Notes: generated by a model from the sequence alone, not told the origin. A stretch of DNA of 64,000 bases from Candidatus Proximibacter danicus (GCA_016710885.1 JADJUC010000028.1:103958-167957); one strand, 5' to 3'; positions 46,516 to 56,335 are shown, numbered from the stretch's first letter. Program-made: numbers and translations.

Positions 46516-47559
46516 ATGTTCGGCTTCTTCAGCAAATATTTCTCCAACGATCTCGCTATCGACCTTGGTACTGCCAACACACTTATCTATGTGCGCGGCC
46601 AGGGAATCGTGCTTGACGAACCCTCGGTAGTGGCTATTCGCCTTGAAGGCGGGCCCAACGCCAAAAAAACCATCCAGGCTGTCGGCAAAGAAGCCAAGGA
46701 AATGCTTGGCAAGGCCCCGGGTGCAATTACGGTCATCCGTCCGATGAAAGACGGCGTTATCGCTGACTTCACCGTCACCGAGCAGATGCTCAAGCAGTTC
46801 ATCAAAAAGGTGCACGATTCGCGGCTGTTCTCACCTTCCCCGCGCATCATCATCTGCGTGCCTTCGGGTTCGACGCAGGTTGAACGCCGTGCCATTCGCG
46901 AATCGGCCATCGGCGCTGGTGCCTCGCAGGTTTTTCTGATCGAGGAACCGATGGCTGCTGCGATCGGTGCCGACCTGCCGGTGTCCGAGCCAACCGGATC
47001 GATGGTCGTCGACATTGGCGGCGGCACGACCGAAGTCGGCGTCATCTCGCTCGGCGGCATGGTCTATGCCGGTTCGGTGCGCGTCGGCGGCGACAAGCTC
47101 GATGAGGCGATCATTAATTACATCAGCCGAAACTACGGCATGCTGATTGGCGAAAATACCGCCGAGAACATCAAGAAGACGATTGGCTCCGCATTTCCGG
47201 GAACCGAAGTGCGCGAGATGGAAGTCTCTGGCATCAACAAGGCCGAAGGTATTCCGCGCAAGTTCACGATCTCTTCGAACGAAATCCTGGAGGCGCTGAC
47301 CGAGCCGCTGAATAACATCGTTTCGGCAGTGAAATCCGCGCTCGAAAAGACGCCACCAGAACTGGGCGCCGACATCGCTGAAAAAGGCATGGTCCTGACG
47401 GGCGGCGGAGCCTGCCTGCGCGACCTCGATCGCCTGCTGATGGAAGAAACCGGGCTGCCGGTGATTGTCGCCGAAGATCCGCTGACTTGCGTTGCGCGTG
47501 GTTGTGGCCTGGCGCTGGAGAAGATGGACAAACTCGGCAGCATCTTCGCTTCCGAGTAA
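46516..47559 (+). CDS. mreB: Rod shape-determining protein MreB
   Basis: A 347-residue bacterial actin that forms membrane-bound filaments and guides lateral wall synthesis. Actin-fold motifs are clear: LAIDLGTANTLIYV (phosphate 1), VVDIGGGTTEVGVISLGG (phosphate 2) and VLTGGGACLRDLD (adenosine). The membrane-targeting N-terminus MFGFFSKYFSND is typical. It opens the block mreB-mreC-mreD-mrdA-rodA. Confidence 0.97.
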   Translation: MFGFFSKYFSNDLAIDLGTANTLIYVRGQGIVLDEPSVVAIRLEGGPNAKKTIQAVGKEAKEMLGKAPGAITVIRPMKDGVIADFTVTEQMLKQFIKKVHDSRLFSPSPRIIICVPSGSTQVERRAIRESAIGAGASQVFLIEEPMAAAIGADLPVSEPTGSMVVDIGGGTTEVGVISLGGMVYAGSVRVGGDKLDEAIINYISRNYGMLIGENTAENIKKTIGSAFPGTEVREMEVSGINKAEGIPRKFTISSNEILEALTEPLNNIVSAVKSALEKTPPELGADIAEKGMVLTGGGACLRDLDRLLMEETGLPVIVAEDPLTCVARGCGLALEKMDKLGSIFASE

Positions 47560-47587
47560 GCGCTACTGCGCTCGACATGGCTTCGTT

Positions 47588-47648
47588 GCCCGCGCCGCCG
47601 GCCATCCTCATTACGCAACAGATAACTCCGGTGGCCGGCGGCGCGGGC
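47588..47648. repeat. Long perfect hairpin between mreB and mreC
   Basis: GCCCGCGCCGCCGGCCA (47588-47604) and TGGCCGGCGGCGCGGGC (47632-47648) are perfectly inverted, 17 bp, with a 27-base loop. It has no T-run, so it is not a plain terminator. It sits inside an operon and could set mreB above mreC by protecting or attenuating the message. The flanks read like dispersed GC-rich intergenic repeats. Confidence 0.8.
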
Positions 47649-47717
47649 GCCTCGCCCTGCCTTCGCTCGCGACGCGCCTTGGCTGCAGTTGATCTTCGTA
47701 TCGCTGATTTCTGACCC

Positions 47718-48653
47718 GTGGCTGCATTCGATCATTCGCCACCGCCTTTCTTCAAGCAAGGCCCTGCCCCTCTGGCAATGCTTTCGCTCTACGTGGCGAT
47801 TTCGCTGTCCCTGCTGGTTCTCGACACCAAGTTCCACTACCTTGATCTCATTCGTCAGGCGCTAGCCGTCGTGACGCATCCACTGCAGCAGTTATCGCAT
47901 GCGCCAGCCCGAGGTTTCGAACAAGCTGGAGAGTATTTCCAGAGCGTTGCCACCTTGCAGGATGAGAACCAGCGGTTGAAGCACGCCAAGCTCGAAAATG
48001 CACCAATGACTTTGCGCCTGTATCAGCTGGAAGCCGAAAATGCGCGCCTTCGTCGCCTGCTCTCGGTCAAGGAACGGCAGGCCGCGGGGGGGCAGGTAGC
48101 GCAAATTCTCTATACGGCTCGTGACCCGTTTACGCGGCGCGTGATCGTCGACAAAGGCCAGCAGGACAAGATCAGTTCCGGGCTACCGGTGGTCGATGAT
48201 GCCGGCGTTGTTGGCCAGGTGACACGGGTTTACCCCTTCGTTTCCGAGGTGACGCTGATTACCGACAAGGATCAGGCGATTCCGGTGCAGATCGTTCGCA
48301 ATGGCTTGCGTTCGGTTGTCTTCGGTCTTGGCAATGGTCAGCTCGAACTGCGCTTCATGCCGGCCAATGCCGATGTGCAGAAAGACGACCTGCTCGTCAC
48401 CTCCGGCCTCGACGGGATTTTTCTGCCGGGTTTTCCGGTGGCGCGCGTATTGGCCGTTGAACGCGATACCGCCTATTCTTTTGCCCGCATCATCTGCGTG
48501 CCGGTCGCTGGTGTCGAGAATTTTGGTGAAGTGATGGTGCTCGCAGCGCGCGAAGCCCCCCCTCCTCGTCCGGCGCTGGCTGAGGCCGTCGAGGGGGCGC
48601 CCGAAGAAAAAGTGCTCAAGTCGAAGAAAAAACGCCCGGCGCGTAATCCCTGA
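47718..48653 (+). CDS. mreC: Rod shape-determining protein MreC
   Basis: A 311-residue bitopic protein that links MreB to the periplasmic wall enzymes. One N-terminal helix (APLAMLSLYVAISLSLLVLD), a coiled coil (LQDENQRLKHAKLENAPM), then the two beta-barrel MreC domain (RRVIVDKGQQDKISSGLPVV, DDLLVTSGLDGIFLPGFPV). The C-terminal 25 residues are basic and low-complexity. Start is a GTG. Confidence 0.94.
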   Translation: MAAFDHSPPPFFKQGPAPLAMLSLYVAISLSLLVLDTKFHYLDLIRQALAVVTHPLQQLSHAPARGFEQAGEYFQSVATLQDENQRLKHAKLENAPMTLRLYQLEAENARLRRLLSVKERQAAGGQVAQILYTARDPFTRRVIVDKGQQDKISSGLPVVDDAGVVGQVTRVYPFVSEVTLITDKDQAIPVQIVRNGLRSVVFGLGNGQLELRFMPANADVQKDDLLVTSGLDGIFLPGFPVARVLAVERDTAYSFARIICVPVAGVENFGEVMVLAAREAPPPRPALAEAVEGAPEEKVLKSKKKRPARNP

Positions 48654-48670
48654 GCGACCCCGAGACGATC

Positions 48671-49192
48671 ATGCAGACCACTTTTTCTTCCTCACGCATT
48701 CTTCTGCCAGTGCGCCCCTGGTTTATCGCGCTGTCGCTTGTGGTTGCGCTGCTTCTGAACATGCTGCCAACCGCCTGGTGGCCGGGTGTCCCCGACTGGC
48801 TGGCGCTCGTTCTCTGTTTCTGGTGCGTACGAGAGTTTCGCAAGGTCGGCATGGGCTGGGCCTTTCTTTTCGGACTCATCATGGATGTCGCCGACGCCAG
48901 CCTGATGGGGCAACACACGCTTGCCTACGTTTTACTGGCTTACGGGGCCGGCGCTCTTTCCCGCCGTGTCCTCTGGTTTCCGCTGTTGCAGCAGGCCCTG
49001 CAGATTCTCCCCCTGCTCTATATCGTGCCTTTGGTACAGTTTTCCATTGGCATGGCTACAGGGGGCCAGTTTCCTGGCTTCGGCTATTTTATTTGGCCGC
49101 TGGTCGCCGCCCTGCTCTGGGCGCCGCTGACGTTCATGCTGTTGCTGCCACAGCACCAGCCGGTCGAGCGCGATGCCAACCGCCCCATCTGA
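48671..49192 (+). CDS. mreD: Rod shape-determining protein MreD
   Basis: A 173-residue inner-membrane protein with about five helices, typical for MreD; the conserved block FLFGLIMDVADASLMGQH is present. It belongs to the elongasome with MreC and RodA. The gap to mreC is 17 bases. Confidence 0.92.
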   Translation: MQTTFSSSRILLPVRPWFIALSLVVALLLNMLPTAWWPGVPDWLALVLCFWCVREFRKVGMGWAFLFGLIMDVADASLMGQHTLAYVLLAYGAGALSRRVLWFPLLQQALQILPLLYIVPLVQFSIGMATGGQFPGFGYFIWPLVAALLWAPLTFMLLLPQHQPVERDANRPI

Positions 49193-49246
49193 AGCGGCTA
49201 GCGCATGTCTTCGACCCTGCCCGATGCCGTTTCTGACTGATTGACC

Positions 49247-51157
49247 ATGCGGCGCCGCCATCACCATGATGCGTTTCATCACCAGGACAGCGATCTCTAT
49301 CGATTCCGTTTTCGTCTCGGCTTTGCTGCCGTAGCGGTGCTGATCGCCTTCACCCTGCTCTTCGCCCGTTTTTTCTGGCTACAAGTGATTCAGCACGACT
49401 ACTACGCCACGCGTGCCGAGGGTAACCGTATTTCGCTCGTTCCCGTGACGCCAAACCGTGGCGTTATCGTCGATCGCAACGGCACCGTGATGGCACGCAA
49501 TTACTCGGCGTTTACGCTTGAGATCACGCCGTCAAAAGTGCGTGATCTTGAGGCCAGTATCGAGGAATTGTCGCGGTTGATTGAAATTCAGACCAAGGAT
49601 AGAAAGCGCTTCAAGAAACTGATGGATGAGTCGAAGAACTTCGAATCCATTCCTATCCGTACCCGGCTGACCGACAAGGAGGTCGCCAAATTTGCTGCCA
49701 ATCGCTATCGATTTCCCGGTATCGAGGTCAAGGCGCGTCTTTTTCGGCAGTATCCGCTGGGGGAAGTCGGCTCGCACGCGCTGGGCTACATCGGCCGTGT
49801 AAATGACCGCGATCTCGATACCATTCGCAATGCCGAGCTGGAAGCCAACTACAAGGGCACTGACCATTTTGGCAAGAGTGGTCTTGAGCAAAAATACGAA
49901 TTCGCGCTTCACGGCAAAACCGGCTATGAGGAAGTCGAGATTGATGCCGGTGGCCGCGCCGTCAGAAATCTTTCGCGGACGGCGCCGGTGCCAGGCAACA
50001 ACCTGACACTGACGCTCGATGCCAAACTCCAGGCGATTACCGAACAAGCCTTTGGCGACCGCCGTGGCGCGCTGGTAGCTATCGAACCGGAAACTGGAGG
50101 AATTCTCGCACTGGTGTCGAAACCGACCTTCGACCCGAATCTGTTCGTCGATGGCATCCGCACGGACGATTGGGATGCGTACAACACCAATCCCGACAAG
50201 CCGATGATCAATCGTGCCATTTACGGCACCTATCCGCCTGGCTCAACCTTCAAGCCCTTCATGGCGCTGGCGGCGCTCGAAACCGGGAAGCGCACGCCGC
50301 AACAATCCATTTCCGACCCGGGGTATTTCAATTTTGGCGGCCACCATTTCCGTGACGACAAGGTGGGTGGACATGGCATGGTCGATATGTACAAGTCGAT
50401 CGTCCATTCCTGCGATACCTACTACTACATGCTGGCCAACGACATGGGGATCGAAAACATCGCCAATTTCATGGGCCAGCTGGGCTTGGGCCAACGCACG
50501 GGGATCGACATCGAGGGTGAATCAGAAGGCGTGCTACCTTCCCAGGCCTGGAAAAAACGGCGCTTCAAGCGCCCTGAACAGCAGAAGTGGTACGCCGGCG
50601 AAACCATCTCGATCGGCATTGGCCAGGGCTACAACTCGTATACGCCGTTGCAACTGGCCCTGGCGACCGCGACCGTTGCCAACAACGGCGTCATGTTCCG
50701 CCCGCACATCGTCAAATACATTGTTGATTCGAAGAGCGGCGAAAAGAGCATGGTCGAACCGGAGCCGATCCGGCGTCTGCCCTTCAAACAGCAGAATATC
50801 GATGTGATCAAGAAGGCCATGGTCGGAGTCAACAAGGAAGGGACTGGAGGACGCGCCTTTGCCGGCGCTGAGTACGAATCGGGCGGGAAGACCGGCACGG
50901 CCCAAGTCTACAGCCTGAAAGGCGAAAAATACGAGGCTGGAAAGGTCAAGGAGCGCCTGCGTGACCATGCGCTTTTCGTGGCTTTTGCCCCCGCCGACAA
51001 GCCGAAAATCGCGCTTGCCGTACTGGTCGAGAATGGTGGCTTCGGAGCACAGTCTGCGGCGCCGATCGCACGTATGGTGATCGACTACTACCTGCTTGGA
51101 AAGCTGCCCAAGGGTGCCGCTACTGAGGACGAATCGGCTGTGGAGGCCGACGAATGA
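49247..51157 (+). CDS. mrdA: Penicillin-binding protein 2 (peptidoglycan transpeptidase)
   Basis: A 636-residue class B PBP with one N-terminal helix (AVAVLIAFTLLFARFFWLQ), a pedestal domain (RGVIVDRNGTVMARNYS) and the transpeptidase domain: SxxK in PPGSTFKPF, the SxN-type SCD in IVHSCDTYYY, and KTGT in GGKTGTAQV. It cross-links lateral wall with RodA. The ATG at 49247 is preferred to a TTG two codons upstream. It overlaps rodA by four bases. Confidence 0.95.
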   Translation: MRRRHHHDAFHHQDSDLYRFRFRLGFAAVAVLIAFTLLFARFFWLQVIQHDYYATRAEGNRISLVPVTPNRGVIVDRNGTVMARNYSAFTLEITPSKVRDLEASIEELSRLIEIQTKDRKRFKKLMDESKNFESIPIRTRLTDKEVAKFAANRYRFPGIEVKARLFRQYPLGEVGSHALGYIGRVNDRDLDTIRNAELEANYKGTDHFGKSGLEQKYEFALHGKTGYEEVEIDAGGRAVRNLSRTAPVPGNNLTLTLDAKLQAITEQAFGDRRGALVAIEPETGGILALVSKPTFDPNLFVDGIRTDDWDAYNTNPDKPMINRAIYGTYPPGSTFKPFMALAALETGKRTPQQSISDPGYFNFGGHHFRDDKVGGHGMVDMYKSIVHSCDTYYYMLANDMGIENIANFMGQLGLGQRTGIDIEGESEGVLPSQAWKKRRFKRPEQQKWYAGETISIGIGQGYNSYTPLQLALATATVANNGVMFRPHIVKYIVDSKSGEKSMVEPEPIRRLPFKQQNIDVIKKAMVGVNKEGTGGRAFAGAEYESGGKTGTAQVYSLKGEKYEAGKVKERLRDHALFVAFAPADKPKIALAVLVENGGFGAQSAAPIARMVIDYYLLGKLPKGAATEDESAVEADE

Positions 51158-52266
51158 TCGCCATTCGCGATATGCCGAGGCGTCTCTGGCACGGCACTGT
51201 CGATCATCTTGATCCGCCACTGCTCATCATTACCCTGACGATCATGGGGGTTGGCCTGGCGACCGTATTTTCTGCGACCTACGACCACGACAACCGCTTG
51301 GTTGCGCAGTTCATCAACATGGGGGTAGCCCTGGCGGTCATGTGGGCGATGGCGCAAGTGCCACCGCAGAAACTCATGCGCTTTGCCGTCCCGCTGTACA
51401 TCATCGGCGTTATCCTCCTGGTGCTGGTTTTTCTCTTTGGCATCAAGGTCAATGGCGCGCGCCGCTGGCTCAACATCGGCATCACACGCATCCAGCCGTC
51501 GGAAATCATGAAGATCGCCATGCCACTGATGCTTGCCTGGTATTTTCACAAATACGAAGCGGCGCTTCAGTTGCGACACTATGTCATCGCGCTGCTGCTG
51601 CTTGTCGTTCCGTTCGGACTCGTCGCCAAGCAGCCGGACCTGGGAACGGCCATCCTGATCGGTGCCGCCGGCTTCTACGTGCTGTTTTTTGCCGGCTTGC
51701 AGTGGAAAATCATCCTCGGCTTTGCCGCGGCGGGCGGGGTTGCCGCCCCTTTTCTCTGGAACGTGCTGCATGACTACCAGAAGCGACGGATTCTGACCCT
51801 GATCGATCCAACCTCCGATCCGCTCGGCTCTGGCTATCACATCATCCAGTCCACCATTGCCATCGGTTCCGGGGGTTCGACCGGCAAGGGTTGGCTGCAG
51901 GGAACACAGACACATCTGGAGTTCATTCCGGAAAAACATACAGACTTCATTTTCGCTGTCTATTCCGAGGAGTGGGGCTTGGTTGGCAATACCGTGCTGC
52001 TTGTACTCTATCTGCTGCTGGTCGGTCGCGGCATGATGATCGCAGCCAATGCCTCAACCCTGTTCTCCCGCTTGCTTGCCGGGTCGATTACGCTAAGTCT
52101 GTTTACCTATGCCTTCGTTAACATGGGCATGGTCTCCGGGATCATGCCGGTCGTCGGCGTGCCGCTGCCATTCATGAGCTATGGCGGTACAGCGCTGGTG
52201 ATCCTCTGCCTTGGATTGGGTATCCTGATGAGTATCCAGACCCACCGAATGCTGGTTAAAAAATGA
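51154..52266 (+). CDS. rodA: RodA peptidoglycan glycosyltransferase (SEDS family)
   Basis: A 370-residue polytopic SEDS protein with about ten helices. Typical blocks: GARRWLNIGITRIQPSEIMK, AKQPDLGTAILI, EKHTDFIFAVYSEEWGLVG and PLPFMSYGGTALV. It polymerises glycan strands as PBP2's partner. Translationally coupled to mrdA and to rlpA. Confidence 0.96.
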   Translation: MIAIRDMPRRLWHGTVDHLDPPLLIITLTIMGVGLATVFSATYDHDNRLVAQFINMGVALAVMWAMAQVPPQKLMRFAVPLYIIGVILLVLVFLFGIKVNGARRWLNIGITRIQPSEIMKIAMPLMLAWYFHKYEAALQLRHYVIALLLLVVPFGLVAKQPDLGTAILIGAAGFYVLFFAGLQWKIILGFAAAGGVAAPFLWNVLHDYQKRRILTLIDPTSDPLGSGYHIIQSTIAIGSGGSTGKGWLQGTQTHLEFIPEKHTDFIFAVYSEEWGLVGNTVLLVLYLLLVGRGMMIAANASTLFSRLLAGSITLSLFTYAFVNMGMVSGIMPVVGVPLPFMSYGGTALVILCLGLGILMSIQTHRMLVKK

Positions 52267-53291
52267 TGAATAGGGTGTTGCCACGTCAAAGCGCCGGCGC
52301 CAGGGCCACAATGGCGCTCGCCGCCCTGCTGCTTGCTGCTTGCGGCAGCACGCCGAAGCACGTGGTTGAAACGTCGGCAGATGCAGGACGTCCAGCGGCA
52401 AAATCAGCAACGAAAAAACCATCCGTCGTGCAGAAACGAGGGGGCGGCTACTACAAGGACGATGGCCCAGCCGAGGAGCTGCCGGACGGTCTTGACGAGC
52501 TGTCAGATGCTGAACCGAAACTTGAGCCCTTGCACCGTTTTGCCAACCGTCCCTATGTGGTATTCGGCAAAGAATACGTACCGAATACCAGCATCAAACC
52601 CTACAAGGCACGCGGCATAGGGAGCTGGTACGGCAAGAAGTTTCATGGCCAGAAGACATCCATCGGCGAGCCCTACGACATGTTCGCCATGACCGCGGCA
52701 CACCCGACGCTGGCCATCCCGTCCTACGTGCGCGTTACCAGTGTTGCCAATGGCCGCTCGGTCATCGTGCGCGTCATCGACCGTGGTCCTTTTCACGCCG
52801 ATCGCGTGATCGATCTCTCCTACGCAGCAGCCCACAAGCTTGACTACATCCGCAACGGCAGCAGCCTCGTCGAGGTTGAGGCGATTGTCCCCGAGGCGAC
52901 AGGGATGACCTATGGACAGGTTGCGGCTGCAGAGAACCGGCCACCGCCAGCACGAAATGAAATCGCCGATGTTGCCAAGAAGCTCGCAGCGGAGGAAAAA
53001 CCGGTACAGACCGCAACCACGATCGGTCTGAATGGCAGCAACAGCAATGCCATGGCGGCCGGCGGCGTGCTCCTCCAACTTGGAGCCTTCGCCAATGCCG
53101 ACAACGCCGAAACGATGCGGCAGCGCCTGACCCGGGAACTGGACTGGGCGGACGGTGAATTGCGTATCAACATCAACGGTGGCATTCACCGCCTGCACCT
53201 CGGCCCATATCCCAACCGTGCGGATGCCGAACGGGTCGCCGAGCGCATCCGTCAGGAACACGGTTTCAAGCCGACCTTCGTTATCCGCTAA
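52263..53291 (+). CDS. rlpA: RlpA-like septal/lateral wall lytic lipoprotein
   Basis: A 342-residue lipoprotein: signal with LLAAC lipobox (Cys27), a low-complexity spacer, the double-psi beta-barrel (GIGSWYGKKFHGQKTSIGEP, VRVIDRGPFHADRVIDLSY) and a C-terminal SPOR domain (about 262-342, LLQLGAFANADNAETMRQRL) that binds denuded glycan. Some members cleave such strands. Overlaps rodA by four bases. Confidence 0.93.
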   Translation: MMNRVLPRQSAGARATMALAALLLAACGSTPKHVVETSADAGRPAAKSATKKPSVVQKRGGGYYKDDGPAEELPDGLDELSDAEPKLEPLHRFANRPYVVFGKEYVPNTSIKPYKARGIGSWYGKKFHGQKTSIGEPYDMFAMTAAHPTLAIPSYVRVTSVANGRSVIVRVIDRGPFHADRVIDLSYAAAHKLDYIRNGSSLVEVEAIVPEATGMTYGQVAAAENRPPPARNEIADVAKKLAAEEKPVQTATTIGLNGSNSNAMAAGGVLLQLGAFANADNAETMRQRLTRELDWADGELRININGGIHRLHLGPYPNRADAERVAERIRQEHGFKPTFVIR

Positions 53292-53408
53292 GCGGAGACA
53301 GGGAGCGCTGCGGGCCAGCAGCGCAGCTGTTGCAACAAGTCCTGCCCGCAGTGTCCGGATTGATATAATTCCCCCTCCCCTGCAGAAGCCAAAAGAAGAA
53401 CTTTCTCC

Positions 53409-54545
53409 ATGAAAATCATTGCTGTCCTGTTTGCCTTCGTTGTTTCCAGCATTTCTGCGCCGGTACTCGCGCAACAACTGCCGGTTCCTCCTGCCCTGGC
53501 GGCAAAATCGTGGCTGCTCATCGAGTCCGGGTCCGGACAAGTGCTTGCCAGCCAGGCACCGGACGAGCGACTCGAGCCAGCCTCGCTGACCAAGCTGATG
53601 ACGGCCTACCTGACGTTCGCCGCCTTGAAGCAGGGAACGCTCAAAATCGACCAGACCGTCCCTGTCTCGGAGAAAGCGTGGCGCACGGGGGGCTCCAAGA
53701 TGTTCATCCGTGTTGGTGCACAGGTCGGCGTCGAGGATCTGATCAAGGGAATGATCGTGCAGTCGGGCAACGATGCCTGCATTGCCCTCGCCGAGGCCAT
53801 AGCCGGCAGTGAGGAAAATTTTGCGCAAATGATGAACCGCGAAGCGCAACGTCTGGGCATGAAGGCCTCCAGCTTCCGCAATTCCACCGGCTTGCCCGAT
53901 CCGCAGCTGTACACCACGGCCCGTGACCTGGCGACGCTGGCCGGTGCGCTGATCCGTGATTTTCCCGAGGAATACGCCAAGTATTACTCGCTCAAGGAAT
54001 TCCGTTACAACAACATCACCCAGGCCAACCGTAACCGCCTGCTGTGGACCGACCCGACGGTTGACGGCGTCAAAACCGGCTACACCGAAGCGGCTGGCTA
54101 TTGCCTGATTTCCTCGGCCAAACGCGGCCCGCGCCGCCTGCTCTCGGTTGTCCTTGGCACAGCCTCCGACAGCGTGCGTGCGCAGGAATCGCTCAAGCTC
54201 CTGAACTACGGCTTCCAGTTCTACGACGCCGTTCAACTCTATGCCGGCAACCAGCCGGCCTCCAATCTCAAGGTCTGGAAAGGCGCTTCGGCGACCGTCA
54301 AGGTCGGCTTTACCAGCGACTTCATCCTCGCTGTGCCGAAAGGCTTCGGACCGAAGGTAAAGGCCGACCTGGTCTCGCAGCAACCGCTGATCGCGCCGAT
54401 TGATGCCGGGCAGGTCGTTGGCACGATGAAGGTCAGCGTCGACGGCAAGCCGTACGGCGATTACCCAATCGTTTCCCTGGAAGCCGTACCCCAGGCAGGT
54501 ATTTTCGGTCGCGCCATCGACTCCGTAAAACTCTGGTTCAACTAA
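53409..54545 (+). CDS. dacC: D-alanyl-D-alanine carboxypeptidase (PBP5/6 type)
   Basis: A 378-residue periplasmic serine carboxypeptidase. Signal peptide to about residue 21 (PVLAQQ). Active-site motifs: SxxK in ASLTKLMTAY, SGN in QSGNDACIAL, and KTG in DGVKTGYTEAAGY. A C-terminal beta domain and an amphipathic anchor (FGRAIDSVKLWFN) follow. It trims pentapeptides. The choice between dacA and dacC is only by neighbourhood. Confidence 0.92.
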   Translation: MKIIAVLFAFVVSSISAPVLAQQLPVPPALAAKSWLLIESGSGQVLASQAPDERLEPASLTKLMTAYLTFAALKQGTLKIDQTVPVSEKAWRTGGSKMFIRVGAQVGVEDLIKGMIVQSGNDACIALAEAIAGSEENFAQMMNREAQRLGMKASSFRNSTGLPDPQLYTTARDLATLAGALIRDFPEEYAKYYSLKEFRYNNITQANRNRLLWTDPTVDGVKTGYTEAAGYCLISSAKRGPRRLLSVVLGTASDSVRAQESLKLLNYGFQFYDAVQLYAGNQPASNLKVWKGASATVKVGFTSDFILAVPKGFGPKVKADLVSQQPLIAPIDAGQVVGTMKVSVDGKPYGDYPIVSLEAVPQAGIFGRAIDSVKLWFN

Positions 54546-54560
54546 AAAGCGCCGCGTGCG

Positions 54561-55436
54561 ATGAACACCACGACCTGCTACCTCAACGGCGAGTACCTGC
54601 CGCTCAACGAAGCGCGTATTTCGCCGCTCGACCGCGGCTTCCTGTTCGGTGATGGCGGGTATGAAGTCGTGCCTGTCTATTCGCGCAAGCTTTTCCGGGT
54701 CGACGAGCACTTGAAGCGCCTGCAGCAGACGCTCGACGGAATCCATCTGGCCAACCCGCACACCGTTGCCGAATGGACCGAGCGGGTCGAGAAGCTGGTC
54801 GCCGCAGCCCCTTTCGATGACCAGTCGGTTTACCTGCAGGTAACGCGTGGCGCTGACGACAAGCGTGATCACGCCTTCCCGCAGGGCGTGGCGCCGACAG
54901 TCTTCATGTTCACCGCGCCGCTGGTGACCACGCCCGACAGCGTGCGCGCCACCGGCGTCGCCGCCGTGACTGCGCCCGACACTCGCTGGGCGCGCTGTGA
55001 TCTCAAAGTGGTGGCGCTCCTCGCCAATGTCGTTGCGCGCCAGAGTGCGGTCGAACAGGGTTGTGCCGAGACACTTTTCATCCGTGACGGCGTGATGATC
55101 GAAGGCGCTGCATCGAACATCTTCGTGGTCAAGGGTGGCGTGCTGCTGGCACCGATCAAGGACCACCGCATGCTGCCCGGCATCACCTACGACGTGGTGC
55201 TGGAGCTGGCCGCCAAACATGGTGTGCCGCACGAGGTACGCGACATCACGGAAGCCGAACTGCGCAGCGCCGACGAAGTGTGGATGACCTCTTCGACCAA
55301 GGAAGTGCTGCCGATTACCACGCTTGACGGCCAGCCCGTCGGTACCGGAGTCAACGCAGGCAAGCCGGGCCAACTGGCACAACAGATGCACGTCTGGTAC
55401 CAGCAGTTCAAGGACGAGGTGATGCGCCGTGGCTGA
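54561..55436 (+). CDS. dat: D-amino acid aminotransferase (PLP class IV)
   Basis: A 291-residue PLP enzyme. The N-terminal LDRGFLFGDGGYEVVPVY and the phosphate-binding EGAASNIFVV are class IV hallmarks. The PLP lysine is in RCDLKVVALL. It could make D-alanine or D-glutamate for the wall, which fits the adjacent dacC and mre genes. A branched-chain transferase role is less likely. Overlaps ybeD by eight bases. Confidence 0.88.
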   Translation: MNTTTCYLNGEYLPLNEARISPLDRGFLFGDGGYEVVPVYSRKLFRVDEHLKRLQQTLDGIHLANPHTVAEWTERVEKLVAAAPFDDQSVYLQVTRGADDKRDHAFPQGVAPTVFMFTAPLVTTPDSVRATGVAAVTAPDTRWARCDLKVVALLANVVARQSAVEQGCAETLFIRDGVMIEGAASNIFVVKGGVLLAPIKDHRMLPGITYDVVLELAAKHGVPHEVRDITEAELRSADEVWMTSSTKEVLPITTLDGQPVGTGVNAGKPGQLAQQMHVWYQQFKDEVMRRG

Positions 55437-55707
55437 CACGAAGCCGGCTACGGAAACGCTGCTCGAGTTTCCCTGCGACTTCCCGATCAAGGTCATGGGG
55501 CTGGCCAACAACGCCCTCGCCCAGGCCGTGCTCGATGTCGTGCTCCGACACGATCCCGGCTTCGACGGTGCAACGATGGAAATGCGCGCCAGTTCCGGCG
55601 GCAAGTACGTGAGCCTGACCTGCACGGTAAAGGCGACCTCCAAGCCGCAGCTCGACGCGCTGTACATGGAACTGACCTCGCATCCGCTGGTCAAGGTAGT
55701 GCTGTAG
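55429..55707 (+). CDS. ybeD: YbeD-family (DUF493) small protein
   Basis: A 92-residue ferredoxin-like-fold protein: LEFPCDFPIKVMGLANNAL and the tail YMELTSHPLVKVVL fit the DUF493 family. It is found between dacA and lipB in E. coli and here too, in the same order. It overlaps dat by eight bases. Role unknown, perhaps regulatory. Confidence 0.9.
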   Translation: MADTKPATETLLEFPCDFPIKVMGLANNALAQAVLDVVLRHDPGFDGATMEMRASSGGKYVSLTCTVKATSKPQLDALYMELTSHPLVKVVL

Positions 55708-55711
55708 GCCA

Positions 55712-56335
55712 ATGATCGTCCGCCAGCTCGGCCGCGCCGACTACGAGCCGACGTTTGCGGCGATGAAGGATTTCACCGCCACGCGCACGGCGGAGACGCC
55801 GGACGAATTGTGGGTCGTCGAGCACCCACCGGTGTTTACGCTCGGCCAGGCCGGCAAGCCGGAGCACCTGCTGCGCGACACCGGCATCCCGCTGGTCAAG
55901 ATCGACCGGGGTGGCCAGATCACCTACCACGGCCCCGGCCAGGTAGTCGTCTATCTGCTGATCGATTTGTCGCGGCGCAAGCTGAAAGTGCGCGAACTGG
56001 TCAGCCGCATCGAGCAGGCGGTGATCGACTGCCTCGGTGACTATGGCGTAAAGGCGGCGCGGCGCGATGGCGCCCCCGGCGTGTATGTGGAAGTGAACGG
56101 AAATTCGGCCAAGGTGGCCGCCCTCGGATTAAGAGTCAGAAGCGGCTGCTGCTACCATGGTGTCAGCCTGAACGTGGATATGGACCTCTCGCCGTTCTCG
56201 GCGATCAACCCCTGCGGATACGCCGGCATGGCGGTCACGCAGACGAAGGACCTCGGCATTGCGCTGACGCCGCCACAAGCGGCCGAAGCACTGACGGGGC
56301 ACCTCATTGCACAACTGGAGAAGGAAGCAGCATGA
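55712..56335 (+). CDS. lipB: Octanoyl-ACP:protein N-octanoyltransferase
   Basis: A 207-residue enzyme that moves octanoate from ACP to lipoyl domains. Substrate-site blocks: DRGGQITYHGPGQVVVYL; catalytic Lys in GNSAKVAALGLRV; catalytic Cys in NPCGYAGMAVTQ. The start lies five bases past ybeD and the stop overlaps lipA by four bases. Confidence 0.95.
   Translation: MIVRQLGRADYEPTFAAMKDFTATRTAETPDELWVVEHPPVFTLGQAGKPEHLLRDTGIPLVKIDRGGQITYHGPGQVVVYLLIDLSRRKLKVRELVSRIEQAVIDCLGDYGVKAARRDGAPGVYVEVNGNSAKVAALGLRVRSGCCYHGVSLNVDMDLSPFSAINPCGYAGMAVTQTKDLGIALTPPQAAEALTGHLIAQLEKEAA

Noticed and set aside
52503..55712. A 1,069-codon open frame on the minus strand
   Set aside because: It is antisense to rlpA, dacC, dat and ybeD, all of which match known families and carry catalytic motifs. 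Long antisense frames are common in high-GC DNA, and its protein has no family pattern.
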